Of a stretch of DNA of 64,000 bases, positions 10,261 through 22,433 are shown in pieces. Under the pieces are notes generated by a model that was not told the DNA's origin, did not search any database, and saw nothing but the letters and a program-made list of their open reading frames with translations. The stretch comes from Lophium mytilinum (lineage: Eukaryota; Ascomycota; Dothideomycetes; Mytilinidiales; Mytilinidiaceae): positions 930,001 through 994,000 of the forward strand of contig MU004181.1 of assembly GCA_010093605.1 (NCBI GenBank). Direction: 5' to 3'. Within the stretch, counting starts at the first letter, position 1. Each line of letters opens with the position of its first letter. A program made the position numbers and the translations under genes.

Positions 10261-13200
10261 ATGGCACCGGTAACCCCAGAGAAGCCTCTTAGCAAGAGCT
10301 CACCGACCGCCTCAAAGAATTCCGCCTCTCCTAATACCCGGACCTCAGCGGATCGAAGTAAGACGACCCCAACGCCACCACCAACAGGCAAAACATTGCC
10401 CTCATCGACAGACCCGCGAAAGCGCCAGGACTCAGTGAGCTCGTCTTCACCTCCAACTCCTCCTTCCCGATCATCAAAGGCATCGTCTCCTGGCTCGAAA
10501 CTTGCGACTGGGTTATCAAATGTAGAGCTATCTCCCAAGTCCAAATCGTCAGATACATCCTCGTCAAGCACAACGGACGACAGGTTTCCAAAGTCCCGAC
10601 TTTCATCAGTCATTTACCACGACCGAGAGTTTCTGGGCGCAATCATATGCGACGTCAATCGCGGTCCCAAGCTTCAAGTCGTCAGTGTTCTGATCGAGAT
10701 TCCCAAGAAATACGAACACAACCGCAAACTACATCGTGCAATCTTTACAGAGCTGTTCAAAAGTGAACTATTTAGACTTTTTGAAAGCGATGGAGCGATA
10801 AATTTCAAGACTGGAATGCCTAAAACCGTGGATGCCAAACCTACGACGGGCAAAGCAACGATTTATGGCGAGCTCGTGATGACGGAAGAAAAAGCTAAGT
10901 TTCAAAAGCCGATTAAATCAATTCCAATCAAGGGGTTTATCAAGGGTAAAGGTGATGCTGTTGAAAACGCCATCTGTACCGTTGAAAAGGTTCAGACCTA
11001 CACCTTGGACGATCATGGGGAAGAATATCTTAAAAGACTAGAGGTTTTGTTAAGGAATTCTCCGAAGTCGACGTCAAGTGGAATTCATTCCTCAAAAGGC
11101 CAATTCTCGTATCCGAAGCCACCCCCAGGCTTCAAGAAGCGCAGCGTAGCGGCATTGAAAATCCACCCTAGGGTCGAATATGTTCCGTCTATCCAAAAAG
11201 TCGACAACAAAGCACAACTGCGCTTTGATTTTCGTGTCGGAGCCTATTACGACAGCTGCCCGGTCACCGAGATGCTGTTCAGCTACTTTGGAGAGACAGT
11301 CATGTGCAAGGGCCTCTGCCAAAACACGCCAACGCTTCGAAGACTAGAAAGCCTACTCGTCGGCCTACCCGTTCGCCGCTCATATGTTCCACTTTCGATA
11401 AAAGACCGAGGACCGCACAAGCGCGACGCGTCTAACAATGTGGAGAGTCGCGTATTGAAAGACTCTGAAGTCATGGATGAGGGCTTCCATATTGAAGCCC
11501 GCCGTTCTCGAATCAAAGCCGTAAAAATGCCTGCGGATATCTACCCATTCGAATTCACAGAGAAGGCAGAGGGCACGACGAAGATGACAGTAACGCGGTA
11601 CTTTGAAGGGTGTAAGTGAATATACCATGGGGAACTCAAACTGTCTGCTAATGCCGCCCAGACATCCGACCAGGGGCCGGCAACGGGCTGAAATTTCCTA
11701 ACCTCCCTCTCGCTAACATTGGCGGAACTAAAGAAGGTAGGGAAGCCTGGGTTCCATTGGAGTTTCTTTGGATTGAGCCCAATCAAAAAGTTCCTGTAAA
11801 GCTCTGTATCCTCCAAGGAGACTCCAAAGCCTTTAAGAAGTCGATTCCGCCTGAAAAGCCGACCGGTGGCAATGATGGAGATCGTTTCTTATCCAAGATA
11901 GCCGACGCTTGGCTCTGTGGCCCTTGGCTCGACGGTGGCACGAAAGATACAGTCGACAACAAGCACGTAGGTATTTGACCTCAGAATGACATTTCTCGAG
12001 CTGACAATTGCGTAGAAAATAAGATGGTCCAACCGAAAATTCGAGGAGCCACCAGAGAACCAACTACTTGAACTTGAGTCGCCACCTAAAACTGACGCTA
12101 AGCCTCGTGTGGAGACCCATGGCAAGGGACGCTTGGAGCGTTTTGGGCTGTTGAATCTGGTTTCTTTACAAGACCCCGATATAGAGGCTTTGGAAGACCG
12201 GTTTCGACTTGCAATCCCAGCGTTATCGAAAATGGTGTTGGGCTCCGTCAACAATCCTCCAAAGTATTGGCCTGGCCGGGTCAACGATACTACCGAGCTT
12301 CTTTCTGATCCTGATAAGTTTGCCAAGCACTTTGATTCGAAGACCCAAGGTGCCCTGCTCTGCCTCATGGACCCGGTGGGAAAAGATGCGAAAGAAGTTG
12401 CCAACGCAACCGCCGACTTTCACCGCTTTGGAGACCTCGTAGCGGGCGTACCAACTGTACACGCATCGAAGGCAGTTCTGGAAGCTTTACCAGAATGGAA
12501 AGATCAGGACTATTTCCCAGCAAACATTGCTCGAAAGCTGAAGTTCATGCTTGGTGGTACGAATTACCAGACAGACCTTGCCGCGAAGCTCAAGGACATG
12601 AAAGTGGACGGAGAGGTCATGGTAGTTGGTGCGCATATCGCTCACCCTGGAGCCGGGCCTACCGAAATGCTACAAACAATAGATGGACCACCGAAGATAG
12701 CATACCCCTCGATCGCTGCGGTGGTCGCCAGTGTCGACGACAAACTCGTACACTTCCCTGGATCTATGCGATTGCAGAGAACTTTCGACGCGGGAATTAA
12801 GGAGTCAAAGGATTCCAATCAAAAGCCGAAAGTGATTCGCACTACGAGAGTGCGAATCGATGATTTGAAGAAGATGATGGTAGAAAGGGTCCAAGCTTGG
12901 TCTAAGAGAAATGGCAAGAAGTCTCCGAAGAACATCCTTTTTTTTAGGGACGGTTTGACCCGAGAGATGGGTGACCTCATGACCCAGGTCGTGGATCAGG
13001 AATGCATGGCCATCAAGGACGCATTCCAGTCACTCAATCTTCAAAGTCCCGCAATCACCTATGTGGTCTTTACCAAGAAACTCAAACTACTCACTCATCC
13101 CGAATCTTCACCTGCGGGGCAGGTACCGTTCGAGTACACCAGGCTAGTAGCATCGACAGATGCTAAAACGGTTTCCCGCAAGAATTATCTCTACACCGTT

Positions 13201-13600
13201 CTCAAAGATGACATGAAGCTGGGCAAGGCCAATATGGAAGTCCTGGTAAGTTTATAATTCCAAGTGCCGTTAGAAAATCACGCAATCAGTATCACTAACC
13301 GTTCCCTAGACCGAAGCGCTCAACACTTCCTCCCAACTCGCGCGCCAAGTCGCCTGTGCACTTCCGGTACATTACGCCACCAAGCTCACCGCCCGCGGCT
13401 TCGAGTACATCCGAACACTCTCGGTGAACGACTATTCGCGACACCCGGATTTCGTGCCGCTGCTGGCTGGTGATAACTACAATGAGAAGGCCGACAAGGT
13501 GCTTGAGTACGTTCGCCAAGCTAAGTGGCTGTGGGGATGTGATGGAGAGAGGGGAAATCCTTGGAAGGAGCAGCTGGATGAGCTGATGTTCTATTTGTAG
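10261..13600 (+). CDS. Argonaute protein with degenerate slicer active site
   Basis: Four exons, 10261-11611, 11662-11966, 12016-13245 and 13310-13600, give 1058 residues, a normal Argonaute length. Residues 1-115 are Ser/Pro/Thr-rich and disordered. An N-domain and linker follow, then a PAZ domain recognisable from VTRYFEG and the LKFPNLPLANIGG to WVPLEFLWIEPNQ block (about 440-500). The PIWI domain runs from about residue 750 to the end (MFYL). Family members cleave target RNA with an Asp-Glu-Asp-His/Asp tetrad. Here the first Asp motif (GADVTHPG in relatives) reads GAHIAHPG, so His759 replaces Asp. RDG keeps its Asp (Asp864). The last position, in a PVYYA(D/H)L-type motif, reads PVHYATKL, with Thr986. 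The glutamate-finger region VRIDDLKKMM shows no clear Glu. It probably binds small RNA but is unlikely to slice. Relation to QDE-2 or SMS-2 lineages was not determined. Confidence 0.9.
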
Positions 13601-15054
13601 TCTTATACTGATGTAAGGGCGAGGGGTAGCGTTAGCTGTAGTGAGTAGCTGAACGCGCTAATGTGCTCAACGCTAGATTGATGGGGTGGAAGAAGGGCGG
13701 ATTTCAACAATCTAGCTCTGACTCGGGCGTACTGGTGTTCGGAGTATGGTCAGAAGGGTCTGGTGCGTAGACGCGTGTGTGTGCATCTTTCTCAAAGCCC
13801 GTTAGCTAGATTTCTCAGAGTCAATGTTACACTCTTCCACGTAGTCCTACATAGTAGTACTAGTCACTCCATTTGTAAAGCTAGAGTAAGCATTGCTGCA
13901 GTTGGACTATTAGGTTTGGGTCTACCACTAGCGTTCCATGACTCCTGCGGTGTGCCTATATCCTGGTTGGGGGTAAGGCGATCGTATCAATGTGGGCCGA
14001 CACGTAGTCCGCTGACGATGTGACGAGACCTGTATACGAATGCGGATCTAGGCATCTAGGCATCTGGGCAATTCTAAGCGGGTGTCTACATCCGACGGAT
14101 GGTGTGCAGGCGGCCTTCAGCGTAATGCGGATCCTGCATGAGGATTTCACTACCTACTGTATAGTTTCTGAATATACGGACGCCATCCTTGCCACGTTCA
14201 CAACCTTCAACGTATCAGCTCAAATCAGCTCAACGCCAGCGAGCTACATAGATTGCGGGCTGGCCGGGCACACCCATTTTGGACCCATAGTTACTCAGAT
14301 AGGTCTAGATGATCGACAGCGTACCAAGATGGCGTACGTATGTTCCGAAACTATATGTACGGTATGCCACACTGATAACCACCTGCGTGGTTTGATCGAA
14401 GGCATTGTGGAGCTGTTAGCATTACAAAGTTTCGGTGGGAGAACGTGGTGAAGAGCGAATAGGGTCAATTCCTGATATCAGACTTGAGTTATTCAAAATA
14501 GTTTAGCCAATCGGGAGTACAGCATCTTTCCCCGTCCGGTGAACTAGACTAGTACGGATGCAACGCTGCAGGAGAAATAGGAGGAATTAGGGGGTGTGCG
14601 ATTACTAGTCCCCCTCTATCTGCTAAAAGCTTGGTACTCTGAACTGGTATATTTCAAGAGTGCTTCTCTATTACGGCTGACTTTGTGGCTTGATTTCGGC
14701 GCTAGGGCACCGGAGGCCGGAAGATGCCTGATTGCTGGGAATTGTCTAGTCCATAACGGTGCAATCCTTCAGAAGTGTCAAATGAAAATGGAGATGGAGA
14801 TTTGGATATACAGGGATACTCGCGCAATGAACTTGACTCGGTCTAGTGACAATGGATAGTACGGGCGGGTTTGTCAGCCCCCTTGAACCCCCTGTCTCTG
14901 TAAGTTACCTCATTCGGCCCCTACACCCCGCAACTTGTCCGGCGCGTGAACTTTCCTCGGAAAGCTTTAGGGCCGTTATCTATTTTTCCCCCGCGCCGGA
15001 ATCAATATGTTTTTCTATCTTCCGGGCTTCTTTCATCCCAGCGGTAGGTAGGCA
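13601..15054. other. Intergenic
   Basis: About 1.45 kb between Argonaute and the Zn2Cys6 gene. A 143-codon frame at 14020-14451 has no recognisable family and looks like chance. No repeat or RNA gene was recognised. Confidence 0.5.
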
Positions 15055-16875
15055 ATGGTCAACATCGGCGGGAGGTCTAAAGGCTGCTCCAATTGCCGCA
15101 AACGGCGCGTGAAGTGTGGTATTTCATCCCTACTCCTCCTGTGCAGTTGGACAGAATTGACGATAGCTCTCGTTGATAGATGAAAGACGGCCTACTTGTG
15201 TTCGGTGTGAGAAAATCGGTCTTCTATGTACTGGTGTGAAGGAGACTGCGTTCATCGATACCAGCGCATTATTCCAGGTTGATGGGAGAGGCAAAGGATT
15301 GGCGGCGCTGCCCTCAAAGAGGACGGTGAACAATACTTCTAAATCGACTGATCTTACCTTTTCTATTCCACGGATACTTGGCTACTCTGCCGCCAAAGAT
15401 GACTTCTGCATTCACTACACAAGAGACCAAATCCTACGAGGGGGACCGGTTGAACTTGCCTCAGAGCTCGTCCAAGAGATGCTGCCTTCCCAGCAGACAA
15501 AGTACTCTAGAATACTGCACAGCGCCGTATTGGGACTTTCAATGTCGTTCTTTGGCTTTCAGCATGGGGACTCTCGGCTTGCCCATCTTGGATCGATGAA
15601 ATACGGAGCAGCGCTGAAAGGCCTTAACGACGTACTCTTGGATTCCGAGTGTTGTACGAGCGATCATGTCCTCCTCACCGTGGTGACCATGATTATGTAT
15701 GAGGTCAGAGTTTCTTCGTTCTTTTCTTGATCCTTGGTGCTTCAGAACTTGAAACAGGTGTACTTAACGGCTTTAAGATCATCCTTCGACATTGAGGCTA
15801 ATCCCAAAGACAGGTCCTTCACCCAACGGGCAAGGATAATTACCTAAAGCACGTTCTTGGATTAGAGCGACTTCTTGAGCTTCGTGGGCCCTCCTCGCTT
15901 TTCTCATCACCGTACACCGCCCGTATTTTCAGAAGTTTGAGACGTATTCTGATTTTTTCTTGTGTCACTGTGTCAAAGCTCTCGATAATGGCGCTCGAAG
16001 GGTGGAGACAGGAATCAAGAGACGGTTATAGCTTGCTAGAGCATAGGCAAGAGGAGCAGCTGGACTTTTTGGCCGATTGGATGGTTCTACGCAGTGAGCG
16101 AGACGCTTTTGCGGCAAAATGCCATGATCGGAACCAGGGAATGCTCCACGAAGAATACGAGCTGTTGTTGCGCAAGGCGGGAGCACTAAGAGACAGAATG
16201 AGTGCTTGGGGCCAGTTATGGCTGATCGAAAACACGCACGTCTCCAACTGTGTACCGACAACAGCTTATAGGCTTGAGGATGATGAAAGAACTAAATCAG
16301 AGCTTCAAGTGCTACCAATCGAGTACTCAAACCCGAGAACAGCTACAATGCTGGTACTATACAACGTAACGCTCATCTACGTTCTCGACCTCTTGGATTC
16401 CTTACCACCGCTCAAGCCTGGGACTCCGAACTTTGATACTGGCCGAGCAGAACGATACCCTACACCTGAAAGCCCAATAAAAGAGTTAGATCCTGTCGAG
16501 CGGCCGGCCAATCATCCCGTCAAACTCGACGGCGGCTACCACTCCACTATTCGGAAGGCCTCGCTTGAAGTCGGCCGCGCTCTGAGGTACCAACTTGCCC
16601 ATGGATCACAACTAGGCACTCCTTCTCTACTGGTTGGATACATCGCAGTGAAGACGGCGTTTCAAGCGCTGGGTGGGATTGAGTCGTCTAAGGATTTGGT
16701 CATATACGACTTGGTTATAAACGGGACAACGGTCGCAAACAAGATATGGACTTCCGATGGACGGATAGAAAGAGTGGAAATCGGGTCTTCTAACGATGCT
16801 TCGACAGCTAAGATTCAAAACAGCATCATTCGCCTTGTCTCGTGCACACCGGAGGGCCAACCTGGATTGCAATGA
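15055..16875 (+). CDS. Zn2Cys6 fungal transcription factor
   Basis: Three exons, 15055-15118, 15180-15703 and 15814-16875, give 549 residues. The first intron lies inside the DNA-binding domain. Spliced, it reads KGCSNCRKRRVKCDERRPTC, then VRC and later GLLC, the six-cysteine Zn2Cys6 binuclear cluster that binds CGG-type sites. The rest is helical and resembles the fungal-specific regulatory region found C-terminal in such factors, including LKHVLGLERLLELRGP. The second intron has a weak donor (GTCAGA) and is placed by frame closure plus that conserved block, so its exact ends are less certain. No metabolic cluster lies beside it, so the regulated pathway cannot be inferred. Confidence 0.85.
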
Positions 16876-17899
16876 AGCGAACGCTCTCCGATTTCAGCAT
16901 CAATCCACCCACGCAGGATTTATTGGTACAAGGCGTCATCATAGACACCCGAAAAGTCGTTTGCCACTGCGCGAGGAGCCCCAAGAGCTCCAGCATTCCT
17001 CATAAGGGCGAGTCCGGCATTTTGGACAAATACTAAACTCGCGAAGCTACCCCAGACAGCGTCAGCAGGTGTACGCAGATTGGAAGTGTCTACGGACAGC
17101 GGCAGAAAAGCGCGTGGATATCTGTAACAAGAAACTGTAACAAAACGAACTCATGGAGTTTACTTTGGGGGCTATAAACTCAACATAGTCCGGATTTCAA
17201 CCTAATTGGCTCAGAATTGCACCAAACAATGTGAATGAAAATCCATGCCACAACTCGACTATGAAGGTTATGGCGCTCTTTGAAAAGAGACACTCAAAGG
17301 AGACGAGGCGATTGAGACTAGAGCTGGACTAACCTTATATTCGCTTCAGGCCCCCTGAAAGTGTGATTAGGCTGCGAAGGAATCGGGAGGAGAAAAGCGG
17401 TGGCTGTCACGTGATCACGTCATTTGGTATTGCATCGGCCCTATCTAAGCCCCTTCGTCATCGTTAACAACTCTATGCCTTAGCTAACGCCTTGTTATCA
17501 TCAAACATCTACTAGCGCGTTTAATAGGTGGTATTGCTCTAGCCCTAGGGTGGCGACGAACCATCGGCCACCGATCCGCGTCCGACGAACTTCATAGCCT
17601 CTATTCTAGCCATTTTGGGCAACGCGCCTTACCGCAATTCATTCGCACGTTTGTCCGCAAACAGAATGGTGAGTGAGGTTGCTGGATCTTGAATTGAGGG
17701 GAGGTAAAGTGTGGCGGAGTAGTTGCGTACCACGGTTGCAAATGGTATAAGATATGCCCTTTATCCTGCCTGCAGACTCTTAAATCTTTACAGCACCCCA
17801 TTGTATCCTTCAAACAGCTTTAAATACTTATCTTTCCGTTGATCTATCACCGTTTTCTATATAAAACCTTTCTATTTGTAACTTTGGAACTCGGCTACC
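16876..17899. other. Intergenic
   Basis: About 1.0 kb. A TATATAAA at about 17857 lies only 40 bp before the next start codon. No repeat or RNA gene seen. Confidence 0.45.
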
Positions 17900-19421
17900 A
17901 TGGGACCACTTGTCAGAGGCGTGTCTAACATTATTGGGCTAGGCACAGAAGCGTATGCACACCGCAAGCGCAGCAAGTCTCCTTTGCCCGAGGGAAGCTC
18001 TGTCCAGGACAATGGGCTTGGTGACCCTGGAAACGCTACGCTCCCAGATGCAACTTCATCCACTAACCTTGCCCCACCGCCATACCCAGGCGGACGATCA
18101 CGAAGCAGCAGTGTTGGTTCGGATTCCCAGAGTTCCTATTACGAGGAAGACGAGGACGACTGGGCCCGAGATGAAACCCAAGCACAGCTTGAGGGGCAGA
18201 GAACGCATGACGAGGCCGCAGCACCTGAAAGCATGGATGCGCTTGTTGATAACTTCTTTCGCAAACATCCCCAGCCGCCCCCTTATCAAGGGCCGCACGC
18301 CAATAGACTCCCTTGTCCGGTTATCATTCCACAAAAGCGCCCCGAAGCCAAGAGCCATGGCTTTATTCGAGCTGTTCGTGCACATCTCTGTCCCTGTTTC
18401 GAACTACTTTTAACACTTCTTCTAGTACGCTCCCGCCCTCGCAGAATGCGGCATAGACCAAGCCACTTTCCTCGACTTCCTTGACAGCTTTACCACCTCT
18501 ATCAAAGGATCCCGCTACTTCAATGCAGCCAATCTTGCCGTCGCCGCGAGCGTACTATCTTACACTGTCGCCGTGACACCGAGCATCATCGTCCATGTTT
18601 CAGCAGCTATCGTCCACGTTTCAATCGAGACTGGCCGCCGTCTTCACCAGACTTCGCAAGTCAACCACTTCCTGGACCGCATGAACGAGTCGCTCTTCAA
18701 GCCCCACGGGCTCTACGCCCTACTCATGACCTACGACCCCAAATCTGCATCCGAAGGCGAGATCTTCGACATGCAGTCCAACGTCGCAACCGCCATCGCC
18801 AAGCGCGACGATCCAAAACGCAGGAAAATGACCAACTTCAGGGCGAGTTCAGCAAAGACCATGGGCGAGGAGCAGCTCCCAGAGGCCGCGCCCCTCATCT
18901 TCCCAGCGCTGGACGCGGCGTCAGACGAGCAGAAACTCAACGCATTCAAGCGCGCGGGTGCGTTCGTCAAGGATTATGGAGATCGGAAGGCGCAGGCTTC
19001 ATTTATGGCCAACCAGCCTGATTCGAAGCTGAACGTAACGCCCAAGCCGGAGTTCTCGAGCCGTTTCGCGGATCCGACTCATCCTGTACATCAGGGCGGC
19101 ATCCTGAACCTACTCACCGGTGGGGAATTGAAGAAGATGCGCGGTTCTCGAGCTGACAGTAGGAGGGAAGATAGAGGGTACGACACTGCACGCGACCGGC
19201 TTCATGACAGGCGAGCGGGACGACAGAATAAGAATAAGGTGGGCCTAGGGAAAAGTAGTAAAAGAGGTCTTAAAAGAGTTTTGGCGGAGAATGTGCTGTA
19301 TCTCATGATTGTCGACTTGCCGAGTGAAGAGGAGCTGCATCAAGCAGCGGAAAATCAGGCCAATATGAAAGCTGCCAGCGGTGGGATTTTTGGGCAGTTC
19401 ACAGGACAGGCGGCGAAATGA
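17900..19421 (+). CDS. Conserved fungal protein of unknown function with two PPPY motifs
   Basis: Two exons, 17900-18373 and 18426-19421, separated by a 52-nt intron with donor GTTCGT, a TTTTAACAC branch-like site and CTAG acceptor. The product is 489 residues. The N-terminal 150 residues are disordered and contain two PPPY motifs, APPPYPGG (59-62) and QPPPYQGP (126-129), which are ligands of WW domains such as those of the Rsp5/NEDD4 ubiquitin ligase. An acidic stretch YEEDEDD lies between them. After the intron comes YAPALAECGID, then a hydrophobic region around residues 190-235 (AANLAVAASVLSYTVAV), then a hydrophilic C-terminus with a basic segment. I cannot assign a function. A membrane-associated protein under Rsp5 control would fit the motifs (inference). 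Confidence 0.75.
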
Positions 19422-19796
19422 CGAGAAAATATGAATGGGGAGTTCATACTTGTACTACTCTTATTTGATGTTTTGTGTCTTGAATCGCACTGGGTCCTAC
19501 CTATATCACTATATGCTACAATCTATATATAACACTATCAGTTTCAAATGAGCTTAATCAGAAAGCCTGTTAGTAAGTCAGCAGTTCCCAGCCTAGCGCG
19601 CGCCGCACGTCAAACATTCAAGGCTGCGCGACGGGCCTGGCACGCCCAGCTGAGAGCACACAGCAGACCGACAAGCCAGTGCCCAGGACTGTATAAGAGC
19701 ATGACTGCGCCTCGTGTTCCCAACCTCAGCTCCCGCTCTGCCTCCGCACCTAACGAATAACGAATTACGAACCCGCAATCTCCACTCTCCTCCACC
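19422..19796. other. Intergenic, promoter of the DUF7053-like gene
   Basis: Contains TATAAGAG at about 19692 on the plus strand, roughly 105 bp before the next start codon, and pyrimidine-rich leader sequence. Nothing else seen. Confidence 0.45.
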
Positions 19797-20390
19797 ATGT
19801 CGCGTACCTCCCACACCCTCCACGTCGCCGCCCTCATCCCCGCCAACGTTTCACCCGCCGACATCATCGCGACCCTCCACAACCACACAAACTGCCTGAC
19901 GGTGCAGTCGCTGACCTGCGGCCACGAAGAAGTCCCCGCGCACGACACCGTGCAGAGCGACCCCTACTTCGCGCCGACGTCGTCGGCTCCGCCCGCGCCG
20001 CTCAAGAGCTACGAGGTCACCGAGGTCATCACGCTCGTGCCGGGGATCGGCGACTGGGGCAAAAAGACCATCAAGTTCTTCTCGCACTTCCAGGACACGG
20101 CGACGGGCTTGCGCACGCGGGCCGATGCCAGCATGGGCGTCGTGCTGCACGCCGAGTACCGCGTGCAGCCGGGCGGCGCGGATGGGGAGGTTGATGGGGA
20201 GGGCGAGGGGATTGGATACGCGGAGTGGGTGCTGGCGGAGGAGGTGACGGTGGAGTGCTCGTGGTGGCTAATGCCGCTCGTCAAGGGGAATGTGTATAAG
20301 GCGCATCGGGATATGGTGAGGAAGCTGGTGGAGAAGGTGATTGCGGAGAAGAATGCGCAGAGGATTGCGATGGGGACGGGGGCGTATTAG
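19797..20390 (+). CDS. DUF7053-like small fungal protein
   Basis: Single exon, 197 residues. The sequence starts SRTSHTLHVAALIPANVSP and continues with an alternating-strand pattern, ending in an amphipathic helix with DMVRKLVEKVIAEKNAQR. The layout (an N-terminal LHxHT element, a central YEVTEVITLVPGIGDWGKK strand pair, and a WLMPLVKGNVYKAH segment before the helix) recalls the fungal DUF7053 family, which looks like a START/SRPBCC-type ligand-binding fold. That assignment is from memory and is moderate. No signal peptide or membrane segment. Codon use is strongly GC-biased, as in a well-expressed gene. Function unknown. Confidence 0.65.
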   Translation: MSRTSHTLHVAALIPANVSPADIIATLHNHTNCLTVQSLTCGHEEVPAHDTVQSDPYFAPTSSAPPAPLKSYEVTEVITLVPGIGDWGKKTIKFFSHFQDTATGLRTRADASMGVVLHAEYRVQPGGADGEVDGEGEGIGYAEWVLAEEVTVECSWWLMPLVKGNVYKAHRDMVRKLVEKVIAEKNAQRIAMGTGAY

Positions 20391-21755
20391 TGTGGGGATA
20401 TGCATGTGTGGGTTGGAGTTTGGAGTTTTGGGGAGGGTAGTTTTGGGGGGTATACCCATACACAGAGGGAAATAAGGTAATTCGTAATATCAACACTGGC
20501 CTGGGGAATCGGTTTGAAGTGTGTAGATACGGTTGAGTATACTGAGAAGCTCGAAGAGTCTTCGTGTGTTAATCTGAGGCGTACATCACATCTTCATAAC
20601 ATGTGGACGGCTATGTCTTTGGAAGGTTTTAAGATGTGCAAAGGCATATGGCCTGGTAGTGTGCATGATTCAATGGTTGTTTGTACCTCTAGCTAATCCA
20701 TCGTATTAACATCATTACGCTAAACCTCAGAAAGGTAATGCTCCAATGCAAGGATCTCAGCGTGGGGCCTGAAACGATAAAGCTGTGCCGGCTCTCCCGG
20801 CCCTGTGCGGGATACTCCTTCACACGAAGTTGTATGTATGTATATCCATACAGTGCATATATGAACGCTTTACTTAATGGAAAACCGCTAAGAAAGTCAA
20901 GCCGATCTTTTGCGGGCTCTATGAGAAGTCGTTCATATACTGAGGCAAGTGTTGTCGGCCCGCGGGTAAAGAAACAGTGAAGGAAAAGCTGTGGTCGCTA
21001 GACGACCCCTTACACTGCCACCACATGGAAAATAGCCCCCAGAATTGCTTAAATCAGACTAAATAAAGAACCCCTAGTAAGGCCGAGTCGTCCATCTTAG
21101 GTAAGGGCGTTCCGGCTTGCAGTTGAAGAGCTTCACCCATCGCTGGATCCTAGGTGACGATCATACTAACACCAGGGATCACAGCCACCATCGAATGAGA
21201 GCCTTTCCAGAGCGCCCGGTCCTTCAAAACTCTTACACAAGTAGCCTGAATAGGCGCTTGGGGCCTTTTTAGTTCCTCTCGTGGTCATCCTTTGCTGTGC
21301 CTCCAACAGAAACGGCTCCTAACGGTCTCAGCCTCAGCCCCAGACCGTGAGCCGTCAGCCCACTCCCAAATCTCCGGAACGCGTATAAAGACGCGCCTTG
21401 ACCCTTCGTGGGTTCTCTTAGATATTCCCAGCCTTACGGTGCTTAACCAGTTCATTGTTCATTGAAGTGGGATCAGTGTCGTTTGCGGTCACTTTAGTCT
21501 TTATCCCTTCCTTACATTCCTGTCAGGGAGTAGCGGTGAGGGCTACGGCAGGCACGTGTTACCTCTTGTATAGCCTCACCTTCCTCCAGACCTCTCTCTC
21601 TCCTACATCATCATTCATCCAATACATCACGTACAACGTCTACTTCTCTCCTGTTACGTGACAATTCCGTAGCGATTCACTTCAGCTCGGCCGATTCTAC
21701 GAATCACTCTACGAAACACTCTCCGTCTCCCTCGGTTCCCTCATCCACCTTCAAG
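20391..21755. other. Intergenic
   Basis: About 1.36 kb. No gene, RNA or repeat recognised except the TATA box listed for the PLAC8 gene and a long pyrimidine-rich leader after it. The leader implies a 5' UTR of more than 300 nt if that TATA box is used. Confidence 0.5.
21384..21390 (+). promoter_or_regulatory. Candidate TATA box of the PLAC8 gene
   Basis: TATAAAG flanked by CGCG and ACGCGCC, about 370 bp upstream of the PLAC8 start codon. The distance would require a long leader or a leader intron, so support is moderate. Confidence 0.35.
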
Positions 21756-22433
21756 ATGGCACAGAAGAGAGATTGGGAAAATAGCGGGGCTAGCTGCTGC
21801 ACGCCCTTCACAACCTGTGAGTGTGATCATTTCCAGTTTATGTTAGGTATATGAAATCATCAGAGCTAATCTTAATTCCAATAGGCCTCTTATCGAATTG
21901 CTGCCCATGCATTACCTACGGACGTACCTATCATCGCCTCACCAAGGGTAAAAATTTGGAGGGCTACTCCTGCTGCAATCTACCCGTAAGGCCTCCATCC
22001 TCACACTCTTCCAATCCCTCCCAACTCACTATGTCCTCAAGCCCTCATTCTGCAGGATCTTACTCACGCTTTACAGTGCGTCGGCTTCTGCCTGCTAGGC
22101 TCCTTCGGACTAAGCTGGATCATGTCAATGCTTCAGCGTGGCGAGATCCGGGCCGGCTACCAGCTAAAGGGCAACGGCTGCACCGACTGCCTCTGTGCTT
22201 GCTGCTGCATGCCATGCGATCTGACTCAACAGGACAAGGAGGTCCAATTCCGAGAGCACGAGAAGGCTGAAAAGGCCCAGCTCATTATCAATCAGCAACC
22301 CAACAAGGAGGCCCATATGGGATACCAGCCACAGCCGCAATACCACCCTCAGCAGGCTTATCAGCCACACGGACAGCAACAACAGCCGGTGCAATACCCG
22401 CCGCAATCCCAGCAACAACAGCAGCAGTATTGA
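21756..22433 (+). CDS. PLAC8 family cysteine-rich protein
   Basis: Three exons, 21756-21816, 21885-21985 and 22077-22433, give 172 residues. Cysteine motifs typical of PLAC8: SCCTPFTTCLLSNCCPC at the start, EGYSCCNLPC in the middle, then CTDCLCACCCMPCDLTQQDK. A hydrophobic segment CVGFCLLGSFGLSWIM lies between, and the C-terminus is a Gln/Pro/Tyr-rich low-complexity tail. Family members sit at membranes and include the plant cadmium-resistance and fruit-weight proteins. Fungal roles are poorly known. An alternative acceptor at 22055 would add seven residues (DLTHALQ) in frame. The downstream acceptor gives the better family match. Confidence 0.88.

Noticed and set aside
14020-14451. 143-codon frame downstream of Argonaute
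   Set aside because: Mixed composition, no domain, and no codon-use pattern like the neighbours.
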